Part shown: positions 1 through 11,075 of the stretch, in pieces
Layout: each line of letters begins with the position of its first letter
Numbering within the stretch: position 1 is the stretch's first letter
Assembly (NCBI RefSeq): GCF_001540865.1
Contig: NC_033629.1
Span: 7,553,473-7,617,472 of the forward strand
Direction: 5' to 3'
From: Ananas comosus
Taxonomy: Eukaryota > Streptophyta > Magnoliopsida > Poales > Bromeliaceae
Length of the DNA: 64,000 bases
Translations under genes and position numbers: made by a program
The notes under the pieces: generated by a model
Seen by the model: only the letters and a program-made list of their open reading frames with translations
The model's database searches: none
What the model was told of the DNA's origin: nothing

Positions 1-274
1 GCCTCAGCCTCGAGCGCAACCGGTCCTTCCCTCCTGCGACGGTCCGAGAGCAGCTCGCTAGTAGACAACCGTTCGCGAATTCCGCGTCCTCCCACAGGGA
101 CGATCCCGAGAGCAATTTGCCAAAGTGCAAATTCTTGCACATATTGCTCTCGCGGGACTCATGTAATGCACTTTTTGGTGCATTTTACTTCTTCGGCTTC
201 CGAGCACCTCACTCGACAATTAGTCGATTTTGAGTGAAGTCCAACTCTCGATTTTGAGAATTCACTTCCTTGCA
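1..274 (-). mobile_element. Terminal part of a reverse Ty3/gypsy LTR
   Basis: The segment has degenerate ACCGGT motifs at the left edge, the 'aatgcacttt..tgcattt' stretch and an ending 'cacttccttgca'. These match the outer end of the reverse LTR at 3240-5731, which ends 'cactttccttaca'. Read on the minus strand this is the 5' end of an LTR whose remainder lies outside the window. The terminal dinucleotide is intact (TG..CA), with one substitution relative to the other copies. Confidence 0.7.
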
Positions 275-871
275 CCAACTCCTCCACGGAGTTACTCGGC
301 ATAACCGATTTGTCGGCTTTCACAGCGGAATAGTGGACCAACAGTCAACCAACACCACGTGAGGCCTACTGCCTTAAACTGTTGTAAATATGCATAGCGT
401 CTCTCGCTCGATCGTAGACCCAATCATCATTGGGCGACAATTCTCATTTTGGAGAATTCGCAACACTCCAACTAGGAGCAACCAAGACCCCAAAACACGT
501 CAAGTCTCGGGTTGGTCGTCACAAACCGCATCTCATCAGATGCAATCATCAATTTCACGATCCAACACGTGCATTCACAACACTCAAGTACTAAGTACGA
601 TACTACTCGTACTAAGACAAAACTCCCGCAAATAACATAATAGGTATAAATAGCGTTGCTTCGCAGCTGACCAGCCTGCCAAATGGACCAAGAGGAATAC
701 ACAGTCACAAAAGAGAATCAGAGCACGGGATAGATCCAACACAAGCAACTAAATCCTACCCGCTAACGTCGTCTACACGACACAGCTCTACAGAGTACGC
801 ACGTTCTACCGGCTCTAGGCACCTAATTGCGAGCACTAGCCTACGAGTGATACTTCGCCCGCTTCACACTT
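275..871. other. Unassigned sequence between two LTR remnants
   Basis: No convincing gene or terminal repeat was seen in these roughly 600 bases. A purine-rich tract on the minus strand just inside 275 could be the polypurine tract of the element whose LTR ends at 274, which would make this the 3' untranslated part of that element. A TATA-like 'tataaata' lies near 644. Short ORFs on both strands have no recognisable similarity. Confidence 0.35.
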
Positions 872-2109
872 AGTTAAGGATTTTATAGGTTGGCGAATTT
901 CGTAACAGTTGTTGGAGTCTTGAAGAGTTGATCGCAGAATTATTCAAATGGAGAACGGAAGTCATTCGGAAAAGCTCGAAAGCTCACACCTAGGTAATGA
1001 AGAAAAGATCATTTGTGGTGAAGATACCTAATTAGAATAAAGTTCAGAAGGCTTAATTGCTTTAAAATAATTTTTGACTTTTCATTGTGTTTTTGGGACC
1101 GGTCCCTTGAAGTGGAGAGACGGTCCCCTAATTCGTCCTCACTCCGTGAGTTTGATTGCAACCGGTCCCCTGAGTGAAGAGACCGGTTCCCGATCTTGGT
1201 AGTTCTGTCGCGCAGCGAGGGACCGGTCTCAAGGCTTTGGAATGAGACCGCGATTCCGAACACTGAGGTTTATTGAACACGCAGAGAGGGGCCGGTTCCT
1301 CACTTGATAGACGGCGTCTCTCACAGCGACCGCGTCTCTCGCAGAAGACCGGTTCTCTGAGAAGACGACACAGGTTTTTATAAACCCGACTATTTTGCAA
1401 TTCCTAGTCTACTTCTAAGTCTTCTAAACATATAAATAAGCTATGGTGCGGTATCTAAAAATTAACGGCTTTGAATATTTACCAATTCTAAACCCTAAGA
1501 AACTTATTCTCTCGCTTTCAATTGTTAGATTTACATATGAGTTTCTAGCAATCAAATCGGCTTACATTCTTTTTTACTCAATATTCTACGAGAATCAAGT
1601 AGATGTTTTGATAAAAGTGGTGAACTCCCATTAGCTATATGGTTTTTCAAAAGTTAAATCACCACAAATCTTCGATTCTAAAGTCGGGAAGGAGGTCGCT
1701 GGGTGGGATCTCGCTGTTGAAGCCGAGGATTCGTGTGAGCTTCGAGGAGTTGAATGCATTGACGCTCGTTGGAGTTGCCCAGAGCAATGGTCGATTGGTG
1801 GATTCCCTACCGATCTGAGGACGCAAAGATCACCGATCAACAGAAATCGCCGTAAATTGGAGTCGTTGTATTTTCGTCAATCACTTGTACTCGAGTTTTT
1901 CTTTCTGGATTTTCTTTGCGTGATCCGGTTCCGTGGGTTTTTCACTCGATTGGCAGTTTTCCCACCGTTAAATTCTCGGATTGTGCTGTTTTAATTTTTG
2001 CTAACTTTATTTGTTTGCATCGGGTTTTTCGAGTTTGCCGGATTTACACCTATTCACCCCCTCTCTAGGTGTTACTTACCTTTTAGCTCCTTGGGATCCA
2101 TATCTCACA
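872..2109 (+). mobile_element. Decayed Ty1/copia (Sirevirus-type) 5' LTR
   Basis: It starts with 'gttaaggattttataggt' and ends at 'atctcaca', directly followed by a 'ggtatcagagcggg' primer-binding site. It aligns along its length with the better preserved LTRs at 36744-39206 and 47833-49140, including the ACCGGT palindrome cluster (about 1095-1365), the TATA box at 1431-1438 and the 'ttcacccc..ctctaggtgttact' end. Many small indels separate it from those copies, so it is an older relative. Confidence 0.8.
1431..1438 (+). promoter_or_regulatory. LTR TATA box (decayed copia copy)
   Basis: TATAAATA lies in 'aaacatataaataag' just downstream of the ACCGGT cluster. The same position in the two LTRs of the main copia element carries TATAAATA, so this is probably the U3 core promoter. 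Confidence 0.55.
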
Positions 2110-2113
2110 AAGT

Positions 2114-2125
2114 AGGTATCAGAGC
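2114..2125 (+). other. Primer-binding site of decayed copia element
   Basis: 'aggtatcagagc' follows the LTR end after four bases. It matches the tRNA-iMet-type primer-binding site TGGTATCAGAGC with a T-to-A change at its first base. Confidence 0.6.
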
Positions 2126-2142
2126 GGGTATAGGCTGTAATA

Positions 2143-3105
2143 CATGGCTGAGGCAGGTAACACAATCGACCCGCTCCTTCAGGATGGCCACTAACTACGC
2201 CTATTGAAAAGGTTCCGGTTAGGCTTCTTATGCCTATGACGAGGGGTTGGCAATGCCATGAATTCGGATGAAAAATTACCTACCGAAGTAATCGAGAATG
2301 TTACGTGTGTCCGAAAACCTAGAAATAAAATGGACGAAAAGAGGAAAATGAATATCTTCGTTCAACGAAAAGGTATCCAATGCTTTATCAGATGCTTAAA
2401 TCAAAATTGAATTTTTCGCGGTTTCTCTGGCGTTGCTGAAACGGCCCAAGAGAATTTGCCGGACACTTTGCGAGTTACACAACGAGGTACAGCTTGGTTT
2501 AGATTCAAAAATTGCAAATGCTTCACTAGTTAGATTTGAATCCATCCATATGGAAGAACATGAATCTATTTACCGAGTACTATACTCGTTTGCAAGACAT
2601 TGTAACAGTTGTGCTAACTTGGGTGCGAGAAAATTTCCGTATTCCAAAATTGTTCGAAAATTTGAGAACGCGCTTCCCGAACCGATTCCGTCCTAAGGTT
2701 TGGGTATTTGAAACGGTCAAACAATACTGATGAACTCAAAGCTAGAAGAATTTAGTAAGGTGTTTTTCAAAACTTTATGAAATGACTTTTTCCTTCTAAT
2801 TCGTTTCTTCCAAGTCTTTTTCTAAAGCTTCAGGATGCTCTTAAAATCAACAAAAGAGATGTCACTTCACCTTCATCAGATTCAGAGTCGGTAGCAAAGG
2901 CCTTGGAGGACTTGAGAAACAAACTTGCACTTCTAACAAATAGAAGTTTCGTCGGAACTCTTAGAAAGAAGTTTTCCTTCCAAGTCTACTTCATCCAAGA
3001 CAAACAAATCTAAGGGGTTCGTCTTCTTCTTCTCAACAAAATACAAGAAATATCTGATAACTCTTCAAAGCGACTCCACAAAGAGGAAGAAAGTTTATTC
3101 AGAGC
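2143..3105 (+). pseudogene. Ty1/copia gag remnant, frame-broken
   Basis: It begins with ATG at 2143 and an N-terminus like that of the gag at 39239 (Met-Ala-Glu then a Gly-Asn run). Parallel segments continue: codons around 2430-2730 correspond to the 'lppf-like' helical core of the gag at about 39500-39840, and serine-rich stretches near 2810-3060 match the linker before the zinc knuckle. Reading frame is lost repeatedly and no zinc knuckle remains. It would encode a capsid-like protein if intact; here it is a fossil cut off near 3105. Confidence 0.7.
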
Positions 3106-3239
3106 CAGAGGTCACGGGCCGTTCGGATCCTGCATGCTGCAAATGTGTGCAGTTGCTGGAGGGGTGATTTGGCTTAAATGGGCCAAGCATCCTGCCCTGT
3201 GGCGGGGGCATGGGGCGAGTCTTATGTTTCGAAATGGCG
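3106..3239. other. Short unassigned segment left of a reverse LTR
   Basis: A GC-rich 130-bp stretch sits between the copia gag fossil and the TGTCACG start of the next LTR. It has no homology to either neighbour that I can see. It ends 'aaatggcg' before the LTR, and this flank is not repeated at the far end of the element (13541, 'gcgat'). Confidence 0.3.
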
Positions 3240-5731
3240 TGTCACGCCCCGCGACCGCTACCAATTTGGCTCGGCCCGGGCACGTCGAACAGACGCCGGA
3301 CGGACAGCACCTCCCCTGTCCGCCCAAGGCTAACAACGAGATTGTGTACAACAAGTTCCCAGGAAAATAACTTGAATACATACACAATCGATAACTACAA
3401 CGAGAGCACAATCAGTGCAAAACAACCAAGAGCAAGATACAAGTATAGAACATACAAGTAATGATAAAGAGAGAGCATCTATCTATTACATTCATTCAGC
3501 CTTTATAATACAATTCGATTATACATTGAACTTCCAGAACAGAGTATAAAGCTTACATCTTCCAAAATATAACATTAGCTTACATTCATTCCAGAATATC
3601 TCACATCCTATACATCATCTACTCTCAAAGCATAAAAGGTGACTCTAATGCAGAAATAGGAAAGTAGACTAATGCAACTAGGGCGCTAAGCCCTTACCGC
3701 GATCCTCGCCGTGTGAACTCGCGCTCGGCCCTGTAGTAAAATGGGGGTGAGAACTAACTTCCTTAGTTCCCAGTGGGTTCGGCCGCCGACTCCGCCGATC
3801 TCCCCACTAGGTCCAAGTCGGGCACAAGTAGATAATCGATAGATAGATAGATAAGGAAAGCGGTAAATGACAGGAGTAAAGCTACTCTACTATGCCCAAT
3901 CATAAATATATGAATGCATGTACAATGAAATAGGTAAGCAACTAACCTGTTATCATGTCCAAAGGTGAAGCTATTCACTCGTTCATTAACCTCATTTACT
4001 TGTTCATTAATCTCATGGCTTACCCGAAGGCTCGCCTACAGCTCACTAGCCATCTCGACACGTAGGGAGAATTAACTCACACTACGGACCCGAGACCGTC
4101 TGGCGGGGCCATATAGGCAATCCCTGGCGTGACCAACATCCGGAGCGCACTACTTGTGTGGGGCTTCCATCACAAGATTTAACAGACCGTGAGCATGATC
4201 AAATCCTCTAAGCTCGAGGATACCCTGTCCTCTAGTGTCACAATCATCATATAGTCCATAGGTTTTCCATACGCTACGACTCATATGTATCATCTGTTCT
4301 TTTGCTTACTATCAACTAAATGCCACTCGTTCATTTGTTTACTATCAACTAGATGCCACTCGTTCATTATTCATCATTTTCTCTACATTATAGGATTCAC
4401 AAAACTCGACCCAATCCTCACTAATCCTCTAGATCCAATATCCAATACATGCTACAATATCATCAAGGAAGGCATAAGGAAAGGCAATGCAGCATAATCC
4501 TATAATGCAATAATACAAGATGCAAGGATCAAAATATACTAAGACATAGGAGGGAGCCCGATTGCTTCGGGATGGGCACCACCCACCTCTTGGCGAGGCC
4601 GCGATAGTAGAAAGCTCGACGTTGCGATTCCTGGACGCCGCTTGAACTCCTCGGGGCAAAGCGAGCCCTCAAGTACCCGATTCGGCGATTTCTCCGCACC
4701 CGCTCGTCGGATCGGCAAACCGTTTTCGCCGACGCGTTCCGAGACCTAGCAATTAGGTTTACGACCTATTAAAATAAATCAAAACCCTAAATTTCCCAAA
4801 ACCCCAATCCGTGCCCTAGAATGGCAACGGGAAGGAAATCCGCGGTGCGAGCTTCGATTGTGAGCTCGAACCTTCTATTTATCCCTAATAGGTTCCATTC
4901 GAACCAATTCTAAACCTTAAAAACCCAAAACCCTAAAATCACCATTAAAGGGTTGGAAGCTTACCTCTAACCTAAACTCCAAGCTTGAGGGAGAGGGAGA
5001 GAAGATGATATCTTCTTCTTCTTCTTCTTAGTCTTCTCTTTCTCTTTCTTCTTCTTTCTCTTATTCTTCTCCTTCCTCTTCTTCTTCTCCTTCTTCTCTT
5101 CCTTTTCTTTTCTTTCTTAGAGAGAGAGAGAAAAGAGGGTAAGAGAGAGAGAGAAAGCAGCTGAGAGTGAGAGAGAGGGTCCCCCACCTCTAATAAAGGC
5201 CATTTTGCATAAAAGCCCCTCAACTTTCACCCTAGTGCACTACCCTCACTGGGCAGTTTTCGCGCGGAGGGACCGGTCTCCCCGACTTGGGACCGGTCCC
5301 CGAAGGCTGCCACTTCGAGCAGAGGGATTTTCGCGTTCGAGAACCGGTCCTTGCCTGAGAGACCGGTCCCCGGGAGACCGGTCCTTGTCCGAGAGACCGG
5401 TTCCCGAGAGCTGCATTCTCGGGACTTAGCCAAATTTGGCTAAGTCTCGCCAGGCCAACGTTCGGGAACCGGTCCCTGCCCATCAGGGACCGGTCTCATC
5501 AGAGACCTCCGCAACCCAGCCTGATGGAACCGGTCCCTCCCTGCTAGGGACCGGTCCCCGAGAGCATTTCTGCTCCAGTGCAGATTTTGCACTGGTGCTC
5601 CCGCGGACCCTTCTTTAATGCACTTTATGCATTATAATCGCCTTCGGACTTTCCGAAGCCTACACCCTCGACGAATAGTCGATTCTAATCGAAGTCTAAT
5701 TGCCTCGAGTTTCGGAATCACTTTCCTTACA
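3240..5731 (-). repeat. 3' LTR (element sense) of the reverse Ty3 element
   Basis: TGTCACGCCCC..CTTTCCTTACA. From the left it contains a U5-like region, a run of ATAGATAG near 3839, a CT-rich tract at about 5000-5110 (minus strand GA-rich) and an ACCGGT palindrome cluster at about 5268-5575. No protein-coding function. It is closely related, in opposite orientation, to the LTR at 18646-21085. Confidence 0.85.
5250..5580. repeat. ACCGGT palindrome cluster
   Basis: Repeated GGGACCGGTCCC/GAGACCGGTCCCC-type motifs, for example around 5270, 5288, 5343, 5363, 5376, 5395, 5468, 5488, 5528 and 5550. Neighbouring cores are often 19-21 bp apart. The cluster lies in the presumed U3 side of the reverse LTR. 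Confidence 0.85.
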
Positions 5732-5749
5732 ATCTTCCCACACTTAAAG

Positions 5750-8700
5750 AGTTTCGTCCTATCGAAAACGAACTCAATACTCCAAACATTGATTAGTAAT
5801 TTTAATTCTAAACTCAATACCTCGGTGGTGAGCCTTCGAATAGGCGAGGATGATTTCGGCCTTCATCTTCTCCTCGAGCTCCCAGGTGGCTTCGCGAATC
5901 ATCATGATTGCCTGCCACCGGACTCGGACAGTAAGGATTTCTCGAATCCTTAAAAACTTGCGGCACTTCACGAGCGGTAATTTGCCATCGGAAACTCCTC
6001 GGATACGCTCAGGTCTTACCTGAAGCTCGGCGGCTCGGTACGAACATCGCGGTGATCTGGATCAGCTTAGATACTTGCGCAAATTGGAGACGTGAATACT
6101 GTTTGTGCACTTCGCAAGCTTTTGGCGCGCAACGCAAGCCGAAAGCCACCGTCCCAATCCCTCCAGGGGGGGGGGGGGGGGGGGGGGGGGGGTTCGTAGT
6201 GGCAATGTTATCGCGGTACTTCAACTTTCCGAACTCCAAAAATCGCTTTACACCCCTCATAGGAGACCTTCCAGAAAACGCATCTGGTCACCCACCGCAA
6301 ACTTAGATCTCGGCGGTGCGCCTATCCGCATAGTCTGTGTCGAGATTGCGCGCGTTGAGTAACGTTTGCCGGAGCAAGTGCGAACCTTTTCTTCGCCTTC
6401 CCGCAGCACCATCGCGGGCAAATCCGTGCGTCGCCCACACGTCACTCAAATAAATAGTCGAGAGCGGATTTCGCCATAAAGAGCTTCGAACCGGTGCCAT
6501 CTCCACATAGGTGATAACTGTTGTTGGTAGGCCGGAACTCGGCCATTGGCAAATAACTTACACACAGCCTCCTTTGTAATCAATAACACAACGCTCGTAA
6601 ACATATCCTCCAGCATCTTGAATTGGTTCTTTCAGTTTGCCCGTCTGCTCTGGGGGATGGAATGGCAGTTGCTGAGAATCGAGCGTGCGTCCAAGGGCCT
6701 CCTGCCAGGCTTTTCAAAAACCGCGAGTAAACTTGGGGGTCTCTATCCGACACGATCGATCTCGCACCCCATGCAACGCTCACCAACCTCGTCTAGATAC
6801 ACCTGCGACACTTATCTGCCGCCCAGACGGTGGTGTGGATCGTAAAAAGTGTGCCTGACTTCGTCAAGCGGTCCACAATCACCCAGATTGCTCATGTCCG
6901 CCTGTCGCGAGCGTAAGCCAACGACGAAATCCATAGATATGTCTTCCCATTTCCAGACGGAATAGGTAGGCTTTGAAGCTTCCCCGCTGGAGAAAATCGG
7001 CGTTCCGCCTTCACTGGGTGTTGGACACGGTCAAGCACTTCGCCACGAAAGGCCATACTCTGCCTGTCATCCTCGGCCACCATAGAGTGCTCTTAGCTCA
7101 GGAACATTTTGGTGCCGCCGGGTGCGATCCGCTGCAATGGAGAATCGGTGAGCTTTCTTGTTAGAATCAAACTCACAGAAGTCTTCATTCTCGGGATACG
7201 CCTACCACCGGTTTTTCGAAACGCGGAGCGGCCACCGGCGTCCACATCTGAAATCGCCATTGCTTAATGTTGCGCCGCACTTTTTGGAGACTCGCGACTG
7301 TATGGTTGCAATTCTGAATTCCTCTCCAATGAAGTCGGTTGAATAACGAGTCGCCAATCAGCTATGTGTGTGCGGGACCGCTGGGAGCGACCACTTCCAG
7401 GTCCAGCCGCCTCCATTTTCCAGCCCTAGTTGTTGCCCGGGGTAACATCAAAAGCGCAGGATCTCTTCGCCGATTTCTGCTGAGTGCTGTCTGCGGACAC
7501 ATTTGCTTTGCCTGGAGGTGGTATCGAGAATCGTCAACGTCATAATCTTTTAATTAGCTCTAGCCACCGCCCTCTGCCGCTATTCCAGCTCCTTCTGGCG
7601 GTAAACAGGTACTCAGACTTTTGTGGTCGGTGTAGATCTCAGCAGTGCACCGGCTATAAGGTAGCTGCCTCCACAACTTCAGTGCAAGATCACCGCCCGC
7701 AACTCCAAGTCATGGATGGTAGTTCTTCTCGTGTCTTAGCTGACGCCGGTATGCATAGCTCATCACCCTCGCCGCTTGCAATCAGGAACACAACCCCAAG
7801 CCCAGGATAGGAGCGCACTATAAACCACACAAGTCCTCGCCCATGCACCGGTAAGGCGAGTATTGAGCGACGTCAATCTTTCTTCAACTCGTTAAGCTTC
7901 GATCACACTCTTCGCCTCCAAATGAACTTGACGCCCTTCATTGTCGACGCGCGTAAGTGGAGTTACAATCTTCGAAAGCCCTCCACAAACCGTCGGATAA
8001 TGAGCCGCTAAGCCCAGCAAAGCGTCGACCTCGTAATTCAGTCGCGGGGCGTGGCAATTCTCATACCGCTTCGAGTTTGCTGGTCAACTGAAGACACCCG
8101 CCTCGGAAAATCACAATGCCCCAAGAAGGCAACGTCTCTGGGAGCCAGAAAATCACACTTCTTCAGCGTTGAGATAGCTTCTCCTCCCGAAGGGATTTGC
8201 AAGCACCAGTCGTAAATGCTCGCGTGGCTCCTCCGTCCCGCGAATAGACCAAGATGTCGTCCATGAAGACCACGACATATCGGTCAGGCACGCCTTGAGA
8301 ATACACGGTTCATTAGGTCCATGAATGCGCCGGGGCATTAGTGAGCCAAAAGTGTCATAACCGTGTACTCGTAAGTGTCCATAACGCTATACGAACGCAG
8401 GTTTCTGGATATCCTCCGGGCTTGATCTTTAACTGATGGTAGCCAGATTGATAGTCTATGTTTCGAGTACACTCGTACCCTTGTTAATTGGATCGAAAAG
8501 TCGTCGATTCGGGCGCAACGGGTACTTATTTTTTTGGTGACCTTATTCAACTTCGAATAATCCAGAGAGTCGAAACGAAGCCATCCTTCTACGCCGAACA
8601 ACACCGGCGCCTCCCTACGGCAGATTACACTCGGCCTTGATGGAACCCCTTGTCGAGAAGCATTCTTGTAACTGATCCATCAATGTCCTTAATCTGCGTT

Positions 8701-9570
8701 CGCCATACGTATGGCGGCCTTTTTGAGATCGGCGCCGTCCGGAATCAATCTATAACGAATCATCGATCTCCCGATCCGGCGCATCCTCCAATATTTCGCG
8801 GAAACATCCAGAAATTCCCCGACTACGATAGATTTTCTAAGTTTCGACACCACTCGGTCCACCATCCACGACAGGTCGCCAAAAATGCGCGCAACGCCGC
8901 TGCAAAACTTCCTAGCTCCTCGTCGCCGATACAGTCGCGACGAGAGCCAAGAACTCCGACAAGCTCGATAACTGAACTCCTTCTGATCCAGGCTCCCGAA
9001 AGTGTTGATCGATTTATTCTTACAAGCGATTGGCATAATACTTCGAGAGCCAATCCAAGCTAAATAAGTCGTACGCTTTCGAGTTAGGTGAGGTCCAACA
9101 TACCGGATGGGCATTATCCAATACCCACTTGCAACGGACACGACGGCACTCCGTATAGGGTTAACGATGACTGAGGACTCTTCGACTCGCCACTTGCACT
9201 GCTTCTATGGGTATGTCATGCGAGCGTGCAAATGCGTCTACTAACAAGAATGCGTGGACAAACCGTATCAGAACATAGCCCTCATGGAGCGAAACTCCAT
9301 TGATTATAACCATACCAAGCCACGACATCAGAGGCTCCTCGGCGATAGGAGGCTCTTCGGCTTTGGGCTGAGCGGCGAAATACCCGTCCGCTCGGCGCTG
9401 ACGAGTCACTCCGGCTGGGCGGCAGCCAACGCGCGTCCTGCTGACGGGGACATTAGGGGGCCCCTCCCTGATAAGGGCGGTGGGCGCTGGAGCCGATGCG
9501 ACTGACGGAGTAGCGAGGCCCTTGGCCGGACAGGTCACGGCTGATATGTCCTTCTTAGATCCGCCAGTTA
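5750..9570 (-). pseudogene. Ty3/gypsy pol remnant (protease-RT-RNase H-integrase-chromodomain)
   Basis: Read on the minus strand. A chromodomain tail (motif REATWELEE) is encoded near 5850-5930. Integrase-like pieces follow at about 6000-7200. The RT active site (phenylalanine/methionine-Asp-Asp in a valine-rich context) lies near 8250-8280 and keeps both aspartates. Protease-side sequence resembling that at 22740-22960 occurs near 9200-9450. Frame changes every few dozen codons and a 27-bp G tract interrupts the integrase part, so no product is possible. Order and content identify a chromovirus pol. Confidence 0.75.
6166..6192. repeat. Homopolymer of 27 G
   Basis: An uninterrupted run of 27 G (27 C on the coding minus strand) in the middle of the decayed integrase region. 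Such runs are rare in plant DNA. It may be a mutation product, a slippage site or a consensus error. Confidence 0.9.
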
Positions 9571-9574
9571 ACAC

Positions 9575-10706
9575 CGTCCTTGGTACGGTTGACTACATGC
9601 GGTGCCCGATGGCCTCGATTCTCCACAAATAGGGCAACGCGCGGCACGGCCCGACGACTGCGACTGCGGATTGCTTCGGGGGGCCTCCTCGAACGTCGAC
9701 TGTCCACCCGACCGCCGCCGATCGCTTTCTTCCCTTGTCTTGGGATCCGACAACCCTCTCTCCTCCGCACATGGGCATCTCCATCAAAAAGAAGCAAACC
9801 AACGCTCTGCCCACAGCGCCTTGTTGAAGACCTCGTGCAAGTTCGTGAGCTGGCAATCAGTGCACCGCTCTATATATCCATAGGCTCGAAGTCTCGTAAG
9901 AACCACTCGGCCGTAATCCGCTTCATCCGTTGACCCGTCCGGGACGCCGTCTATGATGTGGAGAACTTCCTGCTCGTAAGTCAGCTACCGAGCGATCTCC
10001 CTGCCTCATTTGCGAAACTTTTCCAATTCAATTTTCGCTTCCGGTGTCGGGAAGTTAATTTCCAAACATCTCCCTCCTTGAACTCCTCCAGAGCATGGGG
10101 GGAAGGTCAAGAGGCGATCCCGTTCAACCGCTCACCACCCTTCGCGCTTTGTCGAGGCAATGGGTGGCGAGGTGGCCACCTTATCCTTCTCCGGGCGTAA
10201 TTACAAGTCCTCGAGAGGGTCTCCATAGAGTCAACCAAGACTCCACCACCGACGGCTCCCACCTTTCCCCTTCAAAGTCGGTTGTCGTTTAAACTTCATT
10301 AAACTTCCATTAAAGCCGTAAGCGCACGCCTCCCGCTCATCATTCAGCCGTCGTCATTCAAGCTTCTGCCGAACCCGAACAGTCGGTAGGGCCGCACTTG
10401 CCGGCGCGGGAACCGCTGTCATCGGAACCGCCGCATATGCCCTCAACCCTCGCCGCTAACCGCAGGTGCGCGCCGAAGGTGCGGCGGATCGTGAATCTCC
10501 TGCCGCCGCGCGGCCGCCGCCACTGCCGCTATGCCGTCCACACCTCCTGAGCTGCTCGAAACCGAGCTCCTGGGCGCTGCATCGCGCCCAACTATGGCAG
10601 CGACTCTCCCGCCAGGCTCCTGCACTTCCTCCGATCTTGGCTGCTCGGGCTCCGCAGGAAGTGAGAGGTACCGAGCCAGACCTCGCGCATAAAGCCTTGG
10701 GGACAT
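9575..10706 (-). pseudogene. Ty3/gypsy gag remnant
   Basis: The minus-strand start at 10706 reads Met-Ser-Pro-Arg, as in the gag at 21455, and the following motif EQPRSEEVQE is shared with it. Capsid-like and zinc-knuckle portions are visible only in short frame-shifted pieces down to about 9580. A TTGCTTTTCA-like pyrimidine tract precedes the start, as in the other two gypsy copies. Confidence 0.7.
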
Positions 10707-11057
10707 TTGCTCCTTGAAAAGCAAACAACTCAATTAGTTATTCTCAATCTGATACTCACAACGTTCGCGAAATTAAACGACTCGACGAAAAATCGGGCGG
10801 AAGTCACAAAGGTTTCCAGTTTGGACTCTTAGCGGTCGCGTCGTCGTGCCCGCGACACAACCATACGAGCTGAGAAACTAGATACTCTGATCTGTCTCTA
10901 TTCACGGGCTGTAGAGACAGTAAACACTACTTCAACCCAATCAATCAATCACCGGCGTCGCCACGCGCCATGGGTTCCACGTTCACTCAGTCCCTACTTA
11001 GGGTCACCAACCTAGGGTCTCCTAGGTCATCTAGGACTCTCTCTTTATTGCTCTGGT

Positions 11058-11070
11058 CTCTGATACCACT
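11058..11070 (-). other. Primer-binding site (reverse Ty3 element)
   Basis: Plus-strand 'ctctgataccact' is the complement of AGTGGTATCAGAG and lies five bases from the LTR edge at 11076. It is the tRNA-Met-type site used by the other elements here. Confidence 0.75.
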
Positions 11071-11075
11071 TTATC

